From NCBI RefSeq assembly GCF_003259615.1, contig NZ_QLLR01000008.1:90628-154627 (forward strand): 64,000 nucleotides of DNA. Direction: 5' to 3'. Made by a program: the position numbers and the translations under genes. Under the pieces are notes generated by a model, which had not been told where the DNA came from, ran no database searches, and worked only from the letters and a program-made list of their open reading frames with translations. Every line of letters starts with the position of its first letter. The first letter of the stretch is position 1. The stretch is from Pedobacter cryoconitis. Its GTDB lineage: Bacteria > Bacteroidota > Bacteroidia > Sphingobacteriales > Sphingobacteriaceae. Below, one piece after another: positions 46,001 to 54,068 of the stretch.

Positions 46001-46026
46001 AAATTTTAAATATGGCTACGAAATAA
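43015..46026 (+). CDS. N6-adenine DNA methyltransferase of a restriction-modification-like module
   Basis: A 1003-aa class I methyltransferase. An N-terminal domain (~1-130) of the type seen at the front of large Eco57I-like methylases precedes the catalytic core: QFYTP (~317), AdoMet motif I DPACGSG (345-351) and catalytic motif IV NPPF (467-470). A target-recognition-like region with LNSDLAKFIL and WGIERERVLL lies at ~760-800, and a further C-terminal domain to 1003. I see no helicase. It is followed after 1 base by a predicted PD-(D/E)XK nuclease. It probably modifies adenines in host DNA; the target site is unknown. Confidence 0.85.
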   Translation: MRKESIYSELGYTGFLTDNSEVVARYPDYAEIIKIGADKIYFSGNHPAILFVEVDSFTDVELKRIATIQHKAWNYRKVILLFALSSTEIRIYNCYEKPLYINSLDDPSSKLNPAQLFDYNTQNKDADALSILLEIFSRIGVDNGLLWTEQLEIRKKINLQNRIDAYLVKCLFDTAKALEKNGLGREIIHGLLMRSLFILFLEDKGAANEAGLYERIKPGSSSYFDILEDKEATYQLFDEVQLHFNGNVSPVLKNEKDAVTEQHLKFIQRCFIDGDISGNSTLFDDWRIFNFEIIQIEVLSEIYENFLGEFKHERGQFYTPHNLVELILSDKLAVNDSNFNLKILDPACGSGIFLVESYRRLIKRWKKAHNESRIAFEDLRSLLVDNIFGIEIDQTAIKVAAFSLYIALVDELDPKTLWIETNYQLPYLIFDPDDSSIEHQGSNLWRRDTIGEVDTETFPKVDLIVGNPPFGTKKLPSAITTYCTKHKFANEYVLPFLHKSAQFSNNGDIALIFNSKVLTNTQKPYQNFRKWLFNDNHVEKIYNLSIFRKVPKHFGGQLFTSAVGPVSIVYFNPLKPENISETIGYWAPKTYVKSSLVDGVVIDPTDIKNLPRIECQNPNSKIWKIAFWGNFQGFRLLQRLQRSTLKNYFDKNKNWKSGRGLNADSQNPDFIPESMIITESIERYCTDEKTSTKPNTKYYRKNDEDLFNPPFILFKEGQHQTEIACSLFYGKAYCTTGAFPINNIDNDIDDKKYLVSYLNSDLAKFILFLTASSWGIERERVLLNELMELPSPFPISNVESRNKIVDAFDKIVLLRKQPLQDNIEIQSLEELIFEEFKKQFSLTARDIMLIEDTMRFNLGLFKDGQNSVGFHRTTVAENQAYSEMLCQDINIFLGSSKTKVSATVFDLKASDPLNLIIIRFYSDGEKTDVQLNDVSALRTQLRELDKYTIQQKVHSIYVQKHFKYYDKDSIHIIKPNQKRFWSRAQAMEDASALIGEILNMATK

Positions 46027-46027
46027 T

Positions 46028-46711
46028 ATGGTAGGACAACTGGATATTGCACTTATAAGTGAATTTGAGAATTGCTTTCAAAACAACTGCCTGGTGTTAG
46101 TTGGTGAGGCATATAAATGGCTGTATGAAAATGGGAACGTCACAATAGATTGGGATGAAGAAACCATATCTGCAAATATTTTTACCTTTATTGATGAAAG
46201 TGAAAAAGCAATAAGTTATAATATTTCAATTTCTGATGAGTGCCGATTATATAACAAGGACATTCTCCAAAATAAAAAGAAGGCAAAGGCCGCTCCCAGA
46301 ATTGATTTGAAGTTGGCAACTAATTGGATTGAAGGACGTAAGAGAATCTGCTTATACGTAGAAGCAAAGAACTTGATCGAGAACAATTGCCATAAAGCTA
46401 ACCGGAAATCTAAGATAGACGCAGTGAGGGTTAGGTCAAGGTACATAGCTACCGGAATCGACAATTTTCTGTCAGGAGAATATCCTCAGAACGGCCTTAT
46501 GCTCGGGTACATATTAGAAGGGACACCAGATAATATTATTGACTACATAAATTTAACTCTGGTCGGTTCTTCACGGCAAAATGAACAATTAAAGAAAGTA
46601 CAGATTGACGTTCCATACTTGGAAAACTCCTACGTTTCCCAACATAACGATGGCTTTTTGTTATCCCATTATTTCCTTAACTTCTCTGGAGAAAAACAAT
46701 ATTATAATTAG
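46028..46711 (+). CDS. Predicted PD-(D/E)XK nuclease partner of the methyltransferase
   Basis: I do not recognise a named family for this 227-aa protein. Residues 89-114 hold a PD-(D/E)XK-like active site: P90-R-I-D93 then V-E112-A-K114 after a beta-hairpin-sized gap, with a following helix. The spacing fits type II restriction nucleases. The gene starts 1 base after the methyltransferase stop, so the two are coexpressed. A restriction endonuclease role is inferred from motif plus context, not from homology. Confidence 0.6.
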   Translation: MVGQLDIALISEFENCFQNNCLVLVGEAYKWLYENGNVTIDWDEETISANIFTFIDESEKAISYNISISDECRLYNKDILQNKKKAKAAPRIDLKLATNWIEGRKRICLYVEAKNLIENNCHKANRKSKIDAVRVRSRYIATGIDNFLSGEYPQNGLMLGYILEGTPDNIIDYINLTLVGSSRQNEQLKKVQIDVPYLENSYVSQHNDGFLLSHYFLNFSGEKQYYN

Positions 46712-46919
46712 TATCAAAAATCATCATTAATTCCAGCTTCGATAGCTAATTTGACTTAGCAGTTAGAAAACAGCAGTTGTTTATCAATTAATGCTTAGCT
46801 ATTTATTTCATGCCTATCATAGTATCGGTATACTAAAAAAATCTAGCAACTACCCTAAACGTTGTCAAAGACTTATTTTTTGGCAACTCAATTTTGGCTT
46901 TGAATTAAATAACAAAGTC
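46712..46919. other. 208-bp intergenic region
   Basis: I see no clear promoter, terminator or ORF between the nuclease gene and the next small gene. There is only a short imperfect palindrome (AGTATCGGTATACT, near 46821). Confidence 0.3.
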
Positions 46920-47099
46920 ATGAAAAAGACCCACAAAAAAACACCTTTCAAGGCCAGCGATTTTTTAGGCAACTTTCAGCCAAAGATCAAACGAATCAAA
47001 GTTGAACCCCGTCATAGGATAAGGCAACTATTAAGGTCATCAGTGCCATTGAGCCTGGTCAAAAACCCTACTCGATTTGAGGATCTCCTTAGTACCTAA
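46920..47099 (+). CDS. Small basic protein, function unknown
   Basis: A 59-aa, Lys/Arg-rich protein starting KKTHKKTPFKASDFLGNFQ. An in-frame start at 46791 would add 43 residues of poorer quality, so I use the ATG at 46920. It lies just upstream of the oriT-like region and could be a DNA-binding relaxosome accessory, but no motif proves this. Confidence 0.45.
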   Translation: MKKTHKKTPFKASDFLGNFQPKIKRIKVEPRHRIRQLLRSSVPLSLVKNPTRFEDLLST

Positions 47100-47178
47100 G
47101 TCAAGTCATCCCATCAAGAATTTTAAAGATTATTAACTCATTCCGAAGGTCACAGCAGACGTCGGGTGATCTGCATCG

Positions 47179-47271
47179 AAGCTCGCGTGAGCTTAGCAAA
47201 GATGTATTTTCGTATACGAAAATCTCTTTGCCGTCCATTCGGACGGGCGGATCACTCGAAACTCGTGATCC
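47179..47271 (+). other. Putative origin of transfer (oriT): cluster of four hairpins
   Basis: Four hairpins are packed into 93 bases right before the mobilization genes. They are AAGCTC/GAGCTT (47179-47194); GCAAAGA and TCTTTGC arms enclosing an 18-bp perfect palindrome ATTTTCGTATACGAAAAT (47196-47231); CCGTCC/GGACGG with a 4-base loop (47231-47246); and GGATCAC/GTGATCC (47249-47271). The position directly upstream of mobC-relaxase genes and the dense dyad symmetry are what oriT regions show. The nick site cannot be placed. Confidence 0.6.
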
Positions 47272-47295
47272 TAAAGTCAATGATAAGTGTAGCCT

Positions 47296-47703
47296 ATGTC
47301 AAGGAAAAAAGCCACAGATCAGGACAGCATATTAAGTCATCCCATAATCGTCAGGCTTACTGAAAATCAGTTTAAGAAACTTGAAAAGATCCGCAAGGAA
47401 AGTGATATTAAAACGATTGGTGAAGTCGTACGAAAGATCCTAAACAACCGCCCTATTAAACTTCTTCATAAGGACATTACCATGAATCAGCCGATGGAAG
47501 AAATGGCTCTGATCCGAAAGGAGATCAAAAGTATTGGGGTAAATATTAATCAGCAGACGCATCGCTTCCACATTAGTCAGAGCAATACAGAAAAATCTTT
47601 CCATGCCATTAAGACGTCCGAGACGTACAAATCAATGGAGCCGAAAATTGACCGCCTTCTATCCATCATATCTAAACTAGCTCAAAAATGGTTGCAAGAA
47701 TAA
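47296..47703 (+). CDS. MobC-like mobilization accessory protein
   Basis: A 135-aa protein typical of relaxosome accessory factors in Bacteroidota mobile elements. It has an N-terminal ribbon-helix-helix-like segment (IIVRLTENQFKKLEKIRKES..TIGEVVRKIL) and a helical C terminus with EIKSIGVNINQQTHRFH. It would bind oriT and assist the relaxase. It overlaps the relaxase gene by 16 bases. Confidence 0.8.
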   Translation: MSRKKATDQDSILSHPIIVRLTENQFKKLEKIRKESDIKTIGEVVRKILNNRPIKLLHKDITMNQPMEEMALIRKEIKSIGVNINQQTHRFHISQSNTEKSFHAIKTSETYKSMEPKIDRLLSIISKLAQKWLQE

Positions 47704-48944
47704 AGATTGGTACGAACATTAGAGGTATCCTTCATTATAATGAGAATAAAGTGGCTGAAGGAGAAGCCAAGCTGATACTGTCGAGTGGTTTTGCCGGGGA
47801 AATTGAACAAATGACGTTTATGAATAAGCTTAAACGGTTTGAGCATCTAAATGAACTGAAACCAACAGTTAAGACCAATGCCCTGCATATCTCCCTAAAC
47901 TTTCACTCATCCGAGCAAATCAGCAGTTCCAAAATGCAGGAAATCGCCATAGCGTATATGGAGAAAATCGGATTTGGTGATCAACCTTTTTTAGTTTACA
48001 GGCACAATGATGCCGGACACCAGCACCTTCATATTGCAACGACAAGTATCCAGCGGGATGGGGCAGCAATCTCCCTTCATAACATTGGCGGAAATTTATC
48101 TGAACCAGCAAGGAAATCAATTGAGAAGGAATTTGATCTCGTTGTGGCAGAGTCAAGGAAATTTAAACAGGAAATAGTAATTAAACCTGCCAATCTGGAA
48201 AAGGCAAAATACGGCAGGTTATCTACTAAGAGGCAAATTAGTAACGTCTTAGCCGCAGTAGTTGGAGAGTATAAATACACTTCGATTGCCGAATTAAATG
48301 CAGTCCTTAACCAATTTAATGTCACGGCAGACAGAGGAAAAGAGGATACAGAAATGTTTGCCAAAAAAGGATTGATCTATTCGCTAATTGATAAAAACGG
48401 TAACAAAGTCGGAGTACCAATTAAAGCAAGCTCATTTTACAGCAAACCAACGTTCAGGATTCTGGAAAAAAAGTTCGACAAAAATAAAGAAAAGCGTATA
48501 CCATTTAGACAAGATTTAATCAAGCAAATAAATAAGGTCTTCTCAAATTACGAACGCTTTACTGTTGAAACACTTAAATCTGAACTTAAAAAGGGGCATA
48601 TAGATTTGGTATTGAGGAAGAATGATCAAGGACGTATTTACGGAGCAACCTATATTGACCATAAAAATAAAGCGGTTTTCAATGGCAGTGATTTAGGCAA
48701 GCTTTACAGTGCAAATTCCTTAGCCACAAAAATTGGGTCGTCAGACTTATTGAGGACATATTTAAAGCCTAATAATACACCTATTAGCTATCTAAAACCC
48801 GAATCAGATAAGCCTGCGAAGGCTTACCTGGAACCAGCTTCCACAACAGATTTTCTTAACGAATTACTTGGTAAATCTCAACCCGATTATATGCCAGGAA
48901 TACGACGGAAAAAGAAAAAAAGAAACAGAGGATTAACTCTTTAA
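47688..48944 (+). CDS. Relaxase / mobilization nuclease
   Basis: The 418-aa MobA/VirD2-like relaxase carries the three-His metal motif in GHQHLHIATTS (around residues 108-118) and an N-terminal catalytic-Tyr candidate (GILHYNENKV, Tyr ~17). It would nick oriT and stay attached to the 5' end during transfer. The C terminus is basic (RRKKKKRNRG). Overlap with mobC upstream and an 11-base gap to the coupling protein indicate a single mob operon. Confidence 0.9.
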   Translation: MVARIKIGTNIRGILHYNENKVAEGEAKLILSSGFAGEIEQMTFMNKLKRFEHLNELKPTVKTNALHISLNFHSSEQISSSKMQEIAIAYMEKIGFGDQPFLVYRHNDAGHQHLHIATTSIQRDGAAISLHNIGGNLSEPARKSIEKEFDLVVAESRKFKQEIVIKPANLEKAKYGRLSTKRQISNVLAAVVGEYKYTSIAELNAVLNQFNVTADRGKEDTEMFAKKGLIYSLIDKNGNKVGVPIKASSFYSKPTFRILEKKFDKNKEKRIPFRQDLIKQINKVFSNYERFTVETLKSELKKGHIDLVLRKNDQGRIYGATYIDHKNKAVFNGSDLGKLYSANSLATKIGSSDLLRTYLKPNNTPISYLKPESDKPAKAYLEPASTTDFLNELLGKSQPDYMPGIRRKKKKRNRGLTL

Positions 48945-48954
48945 ACGCATTTTT

Positions 48955-50988
48955 ATGAATACAGGTGAAGACACACAGGGCTTGCGCAAAATTATAGATT
49001 TTACGAGGCTAATCAGCATTTTTATACTGTCCATCCATTTTTATATATGTTGTTACGCAGCATTTAAAGAATGGGGATGGACGGCAGATGTTACTAACAA
49101 AATTATCTACAACATTTCCAAGACAGGATTATTTGATGATCTGCTTAAACCCAAACTGGCTGCATTATTATTACTGATAATTTCTCTTTTTGGAGTTAAA
49201 GGAAAAAAAGATGAGAAACTACATAAGAACTCTATAGTAGCTTATTTATTAACAGGTCTGTTATTGTACTTTATCAGTGTTTTATGCCTGATATTACCTT
49301 TGAACTTATTGCTTATTGCTACTTTATACATAGGTATAACTTCAACTGGCTACATGCTTATACTAACCGGTGGAGGATTATTATCGAGGTTGATAAAAGA
49401 CAAGCTTAATACGGACACGTTTAACACCGAAAACGAAACTTTCCCTCAAGAGGAACGCCTATTGGAAAATGAGTATTCGATAAACTTACCTGCGAAATAT
49501 AGATTAAAAAATAAAGTTAGAAATAGCTGGATTAATATTATCAACCCATTCAGAGGAATATTAGTAGCAGGAACACCTGGAGCAGGTAAGTCTTATTTTG
49601 TAATCAGGCATATTATTGAGCAACATATTAAAAAGGGTTTCTCAATGTTCCTTTACGATTATAAGTATGACGATCTTTCTCGCATCGTCTACAATGCATT
49701 GTTAAAATATCAAGGAAATTATAAGATTAAACCTACTTTTTGGGTTATTGACTTTGAAAATATCCTTCATAGGTGTAATCCTTTGCATCCTGAAAGTATG
49801 GAGGACATAACTGATGCTACTGAATCTTCCAGAACTATAATGATGGGACTAAATCGCGAATGGCTAAAAAAGAATGGAGATTTCTTCGTGGAGTCTCCAA
49901 TTAATTTCTTAACAGCAGTGATTTGGTATCTTCGTAAATATGAAAATGGAAAGTTCTGCACACTTCCCCACGTGATTGAATTGATGCAGGCCGACTATGA
50001 CAAGCTGTTTGCTGTATTACAGGAAGAAGATGAGATCAAGGTTTTAATCAATCCATTTATTTCAGCTTATCAGAATAAAGCTATGGCGCAATTAGAGGGA
50101 CAAATTGCGTCTGCCAAGATTGGTTTGGCGAGATTATCGTCACCCCAGCTTTATTATGTGTTAAGTGGCAACGATTTTACACTTGACATCAATAACCCTG
50201 AAGAGCCAAAAATAGTTTGCGTAGGCAATAACCCACAAAAGCAACAGGTGTATGGGGCCGTATTATCATTATATATTTCAAGGATGATCAAGCTGGTCAA
50301 TCGAAAAAACCAAATGAAAAGCAGTTTGATATTTGACGAATTTCCAACTATTTTCTTTAATAATATGGACGGATTGATCGCTACGGCAAGAAGTAATAAA
50401 GTTGCCACTACTTTGGCTGTTCAGGACTTTAGCCAATTAAAAAAGGATTATGGATCAGAACAAGCAGATGTGATCGTAGGAATTATCGGCAATGTAATCA
50501 GTGGACAAGTCACAGGAGATACGGCCAAAAAATTAAGCGAGAATTTTGGTAAGATTATGCAAGACCGTGAAAGTAAGAGCATAAATAGCTCTGATATTTC
50601 CATTTCAAAATCTACCCAAATGGATTATGCGATACCTGCTTCAAAGATTGCTTCCCTCTCATCAGGTGAGTTTGTTGGCTTAGTTGCAGATAATCCAGAG
50701 CAGAAAATCAAACTAAAAATGTTTCATAACGAAATACAGAACGATCACGATTCAATTGCTAAAGAAGAACAGTCCTATAAGCCTATTCCCAAGGTAGAAA
50801 AGGTCACTTACGGTGACATTATAGAAAATTACATGAGAATCAAGGAAGATATAGATCAGTTATTTGAAATAGAATTGGAAAAAATTCTAGCCAGAAAGCC
50901 CAAAGAGGAAGAACCAGAACCTGAAAAAGCCGAAAGCGCTGAAAATAATGAAGAGGAAGAAGAAGCAGAAAAGGGCATTTCCCGTTAA
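48955..50988 (+). CDS. Type IV coupling protein, VirD4/TraG-like
   Basis: A 677-aa protein with several N-terminal transmembrane helices (within ~15-140), then an ATPase domain with Walker A AGTPGAGKS (~205-213), Walker B-like SLIFDEFPTIF and a TraG/TraD C-terminal region. The tail is highly acidic (EEEPEPEKAESAENN). It pumps relaxase-bound DNA to a secretion channel. No channel genes follow in this window, so it probably works with the T4SS of another element. Confidence 0.9.
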   Translation: MNTGEDTQGLRKIIDFTRLISIFILSIHFYICCYAAFKEWGWTADVTNKIIYNISKTGLFDDLLKPKLAALLLLIISLFGVKGKKDEKLHKNSIVAYLLTGLLLYFISVLCLILPLNLLLIATLYIGITSTGYMLILTGGGLLSRLIKDKLNTDTFNTENETFPQEERLLENEYSINLPAKYRLKNKVRNSWINIINPFRGILVAGTPGAGKSYFVIRHIIEQHIKKGFSMFLYDYKYDDLSRIVYNALLKYQGNYKIKPTFWVIDFENILHRCNPLHPESMEDITDATESSRTIMMGLNREWLKKNGDFFVESPINFLTAVIWYLRKYENGKFCTLPHVIELMQADYDKLFAVLQEEDEIKVLINPFISAYQNKAMAQLEGQIASAKIGLARLSSPQLYYVLSGNDFTLDINNPEEPKIVCVGNNPQKQQVYGAVLSLYISRMIKLVNRKNQMKSSLIFDEFPTIFFNNMDGLIATARSNKVATTLAVQDFSQLKKDYGSEQADVIVGIIGNVISGQVTGDTAKKLSENFGKIMQDRESKSINSSDISISKSTQMDYAIPASKIASLSSGEFVGLVADNPEQKIKLKMFHNEIQNDHDSIAKEEQSYKPIPKVEKVTYGDIIENYMRIKEDIDQLFEIELEKILARKPKEEEPEPEKAESAENNEEEEEAEKGISR

Positions 50989-51007
50989 ATAGAAACTATT
51001 GTTGTAT

Positions 51008-51283
51008 TTAAAATATTGCTAAGGGAATGGTTTTATTATGAACTTCTGGTGTCTTAATTGCAACGATTTCATTTTCGATTTCTAATTGCTCTTTAAGTAC
51101 TCGTATTTCTTCATTGACCCATTTATCCAATACTAAAATAAAGACAGTTAGTAATGAGACAGAGAAGATAATGAACAAAACTAAATCCAAGATCGTGATG
51201 TCTGTTCTTATTGGTGGATCTTGAAAAATATACATTTCAGGATAGAACTGAAAATTTGTATCCGCATTTATTTGGGAGTCCAT
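51008..51283 (-). CDS. Small single-pass membrane protein
   Basis: A 91-aa protein with one transmembrane helix (~32-52) followed by a helical, charged segment. It is convergent with the coupling-protein gene and is followed upstream by another small gene. No family is recognised. Confidence 0.5.
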   Translation of the reverse strand: MDSQINADTNFQFYPEMYIFQDPPIRTDITILDLVLFIIFSVSLLTVFILVLDKWVNEEIRVLKEQLEIENEIVAIKTPEVHNKTIPLAIF

Positions 51284-51312
51284 AAGCTAAAATAATTAGG
51301 GAGGTAGAGATT

Positions 51313-51627
51313 TTATTTATCTCCCTTAAACGATTTCTCCTGTATATCTGAATCTAGAGCACCTTTAAAGCTTATGAGTACCATATCTGAATTTTTATCG
51401 AATTTTACAACTTGTTTTTCATTCAACCTTGAAATGACTAGTACATAATGAATTAAAGTCCGTTCAATTTCTAGAATCTCACCTAAATTGGCGACTACAT
51501 CGCCGATTTCTACTTCTGATATATGCTTAATATTAAGCATATCAACTTTTATATTGGGATTAGACATAAGCATACGAACGCCCATAATAGTTTGATAAAT
51601 GAATAATGGCGCGAGCTGTACCATCAT
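51313..51627 (-). CDS. Small protein, function unknown
   Basis: A 104-aa protein. The N terminus is hydrophobic and alternative Met starts exist near residues 17-21 (MLMSNPNIKVDMLNIKH), giving a soluble ~85-aa form. The C-terminal part looks beta-rich. It is probably cotranscribed with the membrane protein gene 29 bases downstream. Function is unknown. Confidence 0.45.
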   Translation of the reverse strand: MMVQLAPLFIYQTIMGVRMLMSNPNIKVDMLNIKHISEVEIGDVVANLGEILEIERTLIHYVLVISRLNEKQVVKFDKNSDMVLISFKGALDSDIQEKSFKGDK

Positions 51628-51772
51628 AAATTTTTAGTTGATGCACTCCTCTAAGTACAGAAGAACATCCTTAAGGCAAATGGCGGAGGTAATCCAATGG
51701 ATAGCACCCCCGCACATTAACGCTCTCGTGAGCAAATCTACAGAATAAATTTAATATGCTAAACTGTTGAAT

Positions 51773-51789
51773 GGGTGTAAAATACACCC
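51773..51789. repeat. Small hairpin in a 220-bp intergenic region
   Basis: GGGTGTA pairs with TACACCC around a 3-base loop, in the otherwise featureless gap 51628-51847 downstream of vapC. It is possibly the toxin-antitoxin terminator, although the U-tract is weak. Confidence 0.35.
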
Positions 51790-51847
51790 TTAATGAAAAG
51801 GATTATTGAAGCGGTTAGGTATTTAATCTTTCTAAATGCCGATTAAT

Positions 51848-52246
51848 TCACCATTTGGCCGTTAGAAGCGCATCGATTTCATTGAAGTGCCTATCTCTTG
51901 TTACCAGCGTAAGCTGATATTGCTTAGCGATAGTGGCGATCCAAATATCATTTTCAGGAATTGGCTTTCCTTTTTTTCTTAAGGAGGCTTTTATTTCGCC
52001 ATAGATTGACGCTGTCTCCTGATTGCTATTTAAAACTTCATAAGTTTGTACCAGTCTGTTAATATTATCGATATTTTTCTGAACGTTGGTAGAGTACCGA
52101 GCGCCATAATATAATTCACCCAAGACAATAACAGGAATGTAAACCTCGTCTGCGTTATCAATACGATCAGCTATTGTTTTCTCTCCCTTAAACAGGGCTG
52201 AAATGATATTCGTGTCGAGCAGAAAATTACTACTTCCAGTCATCAT
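51848..52246 (-). CDS. vapC: VapC-type PIN-domain ribonuclease toxin
   Basis: A 132-aa PIN protein with the acidic residues expected for VapC: FLLDTNIISALF (D11), VLGELYYGA (Glu), PENDIWIATIA (Asp) and TRDRHF (Asp). It would cleave tRNA or other RNA when unneutralised. It overlaps the upstream antitoxin gene by 17 bases, the usual toxin-antitoxin coupling. The first two codons are both Met, so the start is uncertain by 3 bases. Confidence 0.9.
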   Translation of the reverse strand: MMTGSSNFLLDTNIISALFKGEKTIADRIDNADEVYIPVIVLGELYYGARYSTNVQKNIDNINRLVQTYEVLNSNQETASIYGEIKASLRKKGKPIPENDIWIATIAKQYQLTLVTRDRHFNEIDALLTAKW

Positions 52247-52460
52247 CGTTTATTTGCTCACAACCATCTTCGATGGCTGCATTCATTAGCTTGATGTCCT
52301 TTTTGGAAATAATTCCCAAAAAATCATGGGCAGAAGTTTTTTTCAATCTACTAATTGTCATGCTCTTTTTCACTACTGCTTCGATTTCAGTAAGCACTGC
52401 ATCACTTTTGATTTTAATTACTTCCTCTATTAAATGTAGTTTTCTAGCTTCTGAATACAT
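52230..52460 (-). CDS. VapB-like antitoxin
   Basis: A 76-aa protein upstream of, and overlapping, vapC. It is helical (LIEEVIKIKSDAVLTEIEAVVKKS) with an acidic C terminus (INDDDWK) that likely occupies the toxin active site. I see no standard AbrB or RHH DNA-binding motif; it resembles the small DUF-type antitoxins paired with PIN toxins. The role is assigned by position. Confidence 0.7.
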   Translation of the reverse strand: MYSEARKLHLIEEVIKIKSDAVLTEIEAVVKKSMTISRLKKTSAHDFLGIISKKDIKLMNAAIEDGCEQINDDDWK

Positions 52461-52497
52461 AATGGTTCATTTATTAGGTATAAGCAAAAATTATTCC

Positions 52498-52929
52498 TTA
52501 TCCGGCACTCACCTTTCTAAGAGGGGTAGTAACGCTTTCAGTCTTTGTTTTTGAACGGCTTGGTTTCTGTTTTGCTAACTGTTCCTTTAGCCTTTCTATT
52601 TCCTCATCCTTTTTTGCAAGTTTAAGTTCAAAATATTCTAAGATGTCCTTATTAACAGAATTGAAATGATTTACCTGGTTTTCGTTGATGATGTTGGTTT
52701 GGAAAACTGCCTTGTTTTCATCAAAATCCTTTAAAGCTTCTAAATTTGTACCCAATATTTTAGCGGCAAGTTCAAGTTGTTCGTCTGGTATGTTTGTTTT
52801 CTTTTCCATTTTTGATACATTTTGCTGGGCGATGCCCAATTCTTTGGCAAAGGTTGCCTGTTTCATGCCCCTAAGCAAACGAATTTTTTTAATATTCTCT
52901 CCGATATGATTGGTTTTAAGCGCACTCAT
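52498..52929 (-). CDS. XRE-family regulator with C-terminal coiled coil
   Basis: The 143-aa protein has an N-terminal HTH_XRE domain (IGENIKKIRLLRGMKQATFAKELGIAQQNVSKME) and a coiled coil (~100-125: LAKKDEEIERLKEQLAK) for oligomerisation. It resembles the next upstream XRE gene and may regulate the toxin-antitoxin genes just downstream or the mobilization region. Confidence 0.85.
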   Translation of the reverse strand: MSALKTNHIGENIKKIRLLRGMKQATFAKELGIAQQNVSKMEKKTNIPDEQLELAAKILGTNLEALKDFDENKAVFQTNIINENQVNHFNSVNKDILEYFELKLAKKDEEIERLKEQLAKQKPSRSKTKTESVTTPLRKVSAG

Positions 52930-53088
52930 CAGTTAATAAGCATTTAAGCTCAAATATACTCAAAAATTAAGACTAAAAAACTTTGGCTAAATAGGTATTG
53001 TTCCGGCTATTAAAGCCCATCAGATCACATTTGATGTGAATCAGCTTAAAAATGAAATTTTGTGAAAAAGAATTTTACAATTTTTAAT

Positions 53089-53127
53089 GAGTTATAACTG
53101 GCGCACATAAAAGGCCAGTTATAACTC
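53089..53127 (-). terminator. Hairpin after the 53,135 XRE gene
   Basis: A perfect 13-bp inverted repeat (53089-53101 with 53115-53127, 13-base loop) starts 7 bases after the stop. The minus-strand tail is ATTAAAAATT, so termination is plausible but the U-tract is poor. Confidence 0.5.
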
Positions 53128-53134
53128 TTAAAGG

Positions 53135-53524
53135 TTATTTTGCGGAATTGCGATTTGCGGCTTCGCTTACAAGCAGGCGCTCATAAAGCTCTACAACTTT
53201 GTCAAGTGGATTAAAGTTACAATGGTATAAGTTACTAGCAACATTGCCTATGCTTGAATCATTAAAGGTGTTGCTGAAGAAATTATTTACAGCCTTTTCA
53301 TCATATTTTTCAATCATTTCCGGTGTTACGTTTAATATTTCTGCAACCTGCTTTAGCAGGTCCTCTTCAATGGATTCCCTGCCTTCCATTACGGACACTT
53401 TACTTTGATTCCAATCGCTACCCAATTCCAACGCCAAGGTTTCTTGCTTTATACCTTTGATCTCTCTAATACGCTTGATATTTTGTCCTATGTGGACACT
53501 TTTTGTATTATCAGTAGTTTCCAT
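53135..53524 (-). CDS. XRE-family regulator
   Basis: A 129-aa protein with an N-terminal helix-turn-helix (IGQNIKRIREIKGIKQETLALELG...SVMEGRESI) and a C-terminal tail matching the layout of the paralogue at 52,498. It is divergent from the gene at 53,679 with a ~150-bp shared promoter space, so autoregulation plus control of the divergent genes is likely. Confidence 0.82.
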   Translation of the reverse strand: METTDNTKSVHIGQNIKRIREIKGIKQETLALELGSDWNQSKVSVMEGRESIEEDLLKQVAEILNVTPEMIEKYDEKAVNNFFSNTFNDSSIGNVASNLYHCNFNPLDKVVELYERLLVSEAANRNSAK

Positions 53525-53678
53525 TTCGCAAATTTAGTTTTTCTTCGATAGCTAAGATACGTCTAATCCAAATAAAACATTTGTATGGCCCATATATTTT
53601 ATTTGGAATTTAAATATTATATCAGCCAAAATAATTAATTATTGATTTGCCGGATTCTTTTATTTGCTAATAAATCAG

Positions 53679-54068
53679 ATGATTATGCAAGAACAAGGAA
53701 ACAAAAAACCAGAGGACAAAAATGAGGTAACTGTAATACTTGATTTACCAGATGACTTTTTGTGTTTATGTGAGTACTCAAATATTACCCCAAAGCATGC
53801 CCTCGAAACGTATATCATAAATATAAAGGTTTATAACTACCTCATTAATGAAGGTTGCGGGGTAAATTTTTTAGCTACTTCGATTTTTAAAAAATATAAA
53901 GATGCCCATTTTAAAAGTAAAGGTACTAGAGTAGCCATGTTCCACGAGTTACATATTGCGCCCATCAAACAGATCCTAAAACTTGGAATGGCAGATGTAG
54001 GATCTAACTCTCCGCAATATGCAGATATAATAAACAAATGGTACCAAATCATTACTGGTAAAATGTGA
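53679..54068 (+). CDS. Accessory protein, function unknown (tandem relative of next gene)
   Basis: A 129-aa protein (ATG at 53679; the in-frame TTG at 53664 is less likely). Its first third, VTVILDLPDDFLCLCEYSNITPKHALETYI in outline, resembles the start of the next gene (TVPKDFQILC...VLQDYI). This suggests a shared helical module. The stop overlaps the next gene's GTG start (ATGTGA). No family is recognised. Confidence 0.6.
   Translation: MIMQEQGNKKPEDKNEVTVILDLPDDFLCLCEYSNITPKHALETYIINIKVYNYLINEGCGVNFLATSIFKKYKDAHFKSKGTRVAMFHELHIAPIKQILKLGMADVGSNSPQYADIINKWYQIITGKM

Noticed and set aside
51680..51748. 22-codon plus-strand ORF between the vapC gene and the small 51,313 gene
   Set aside because: Too short, no promoter or homology signal.
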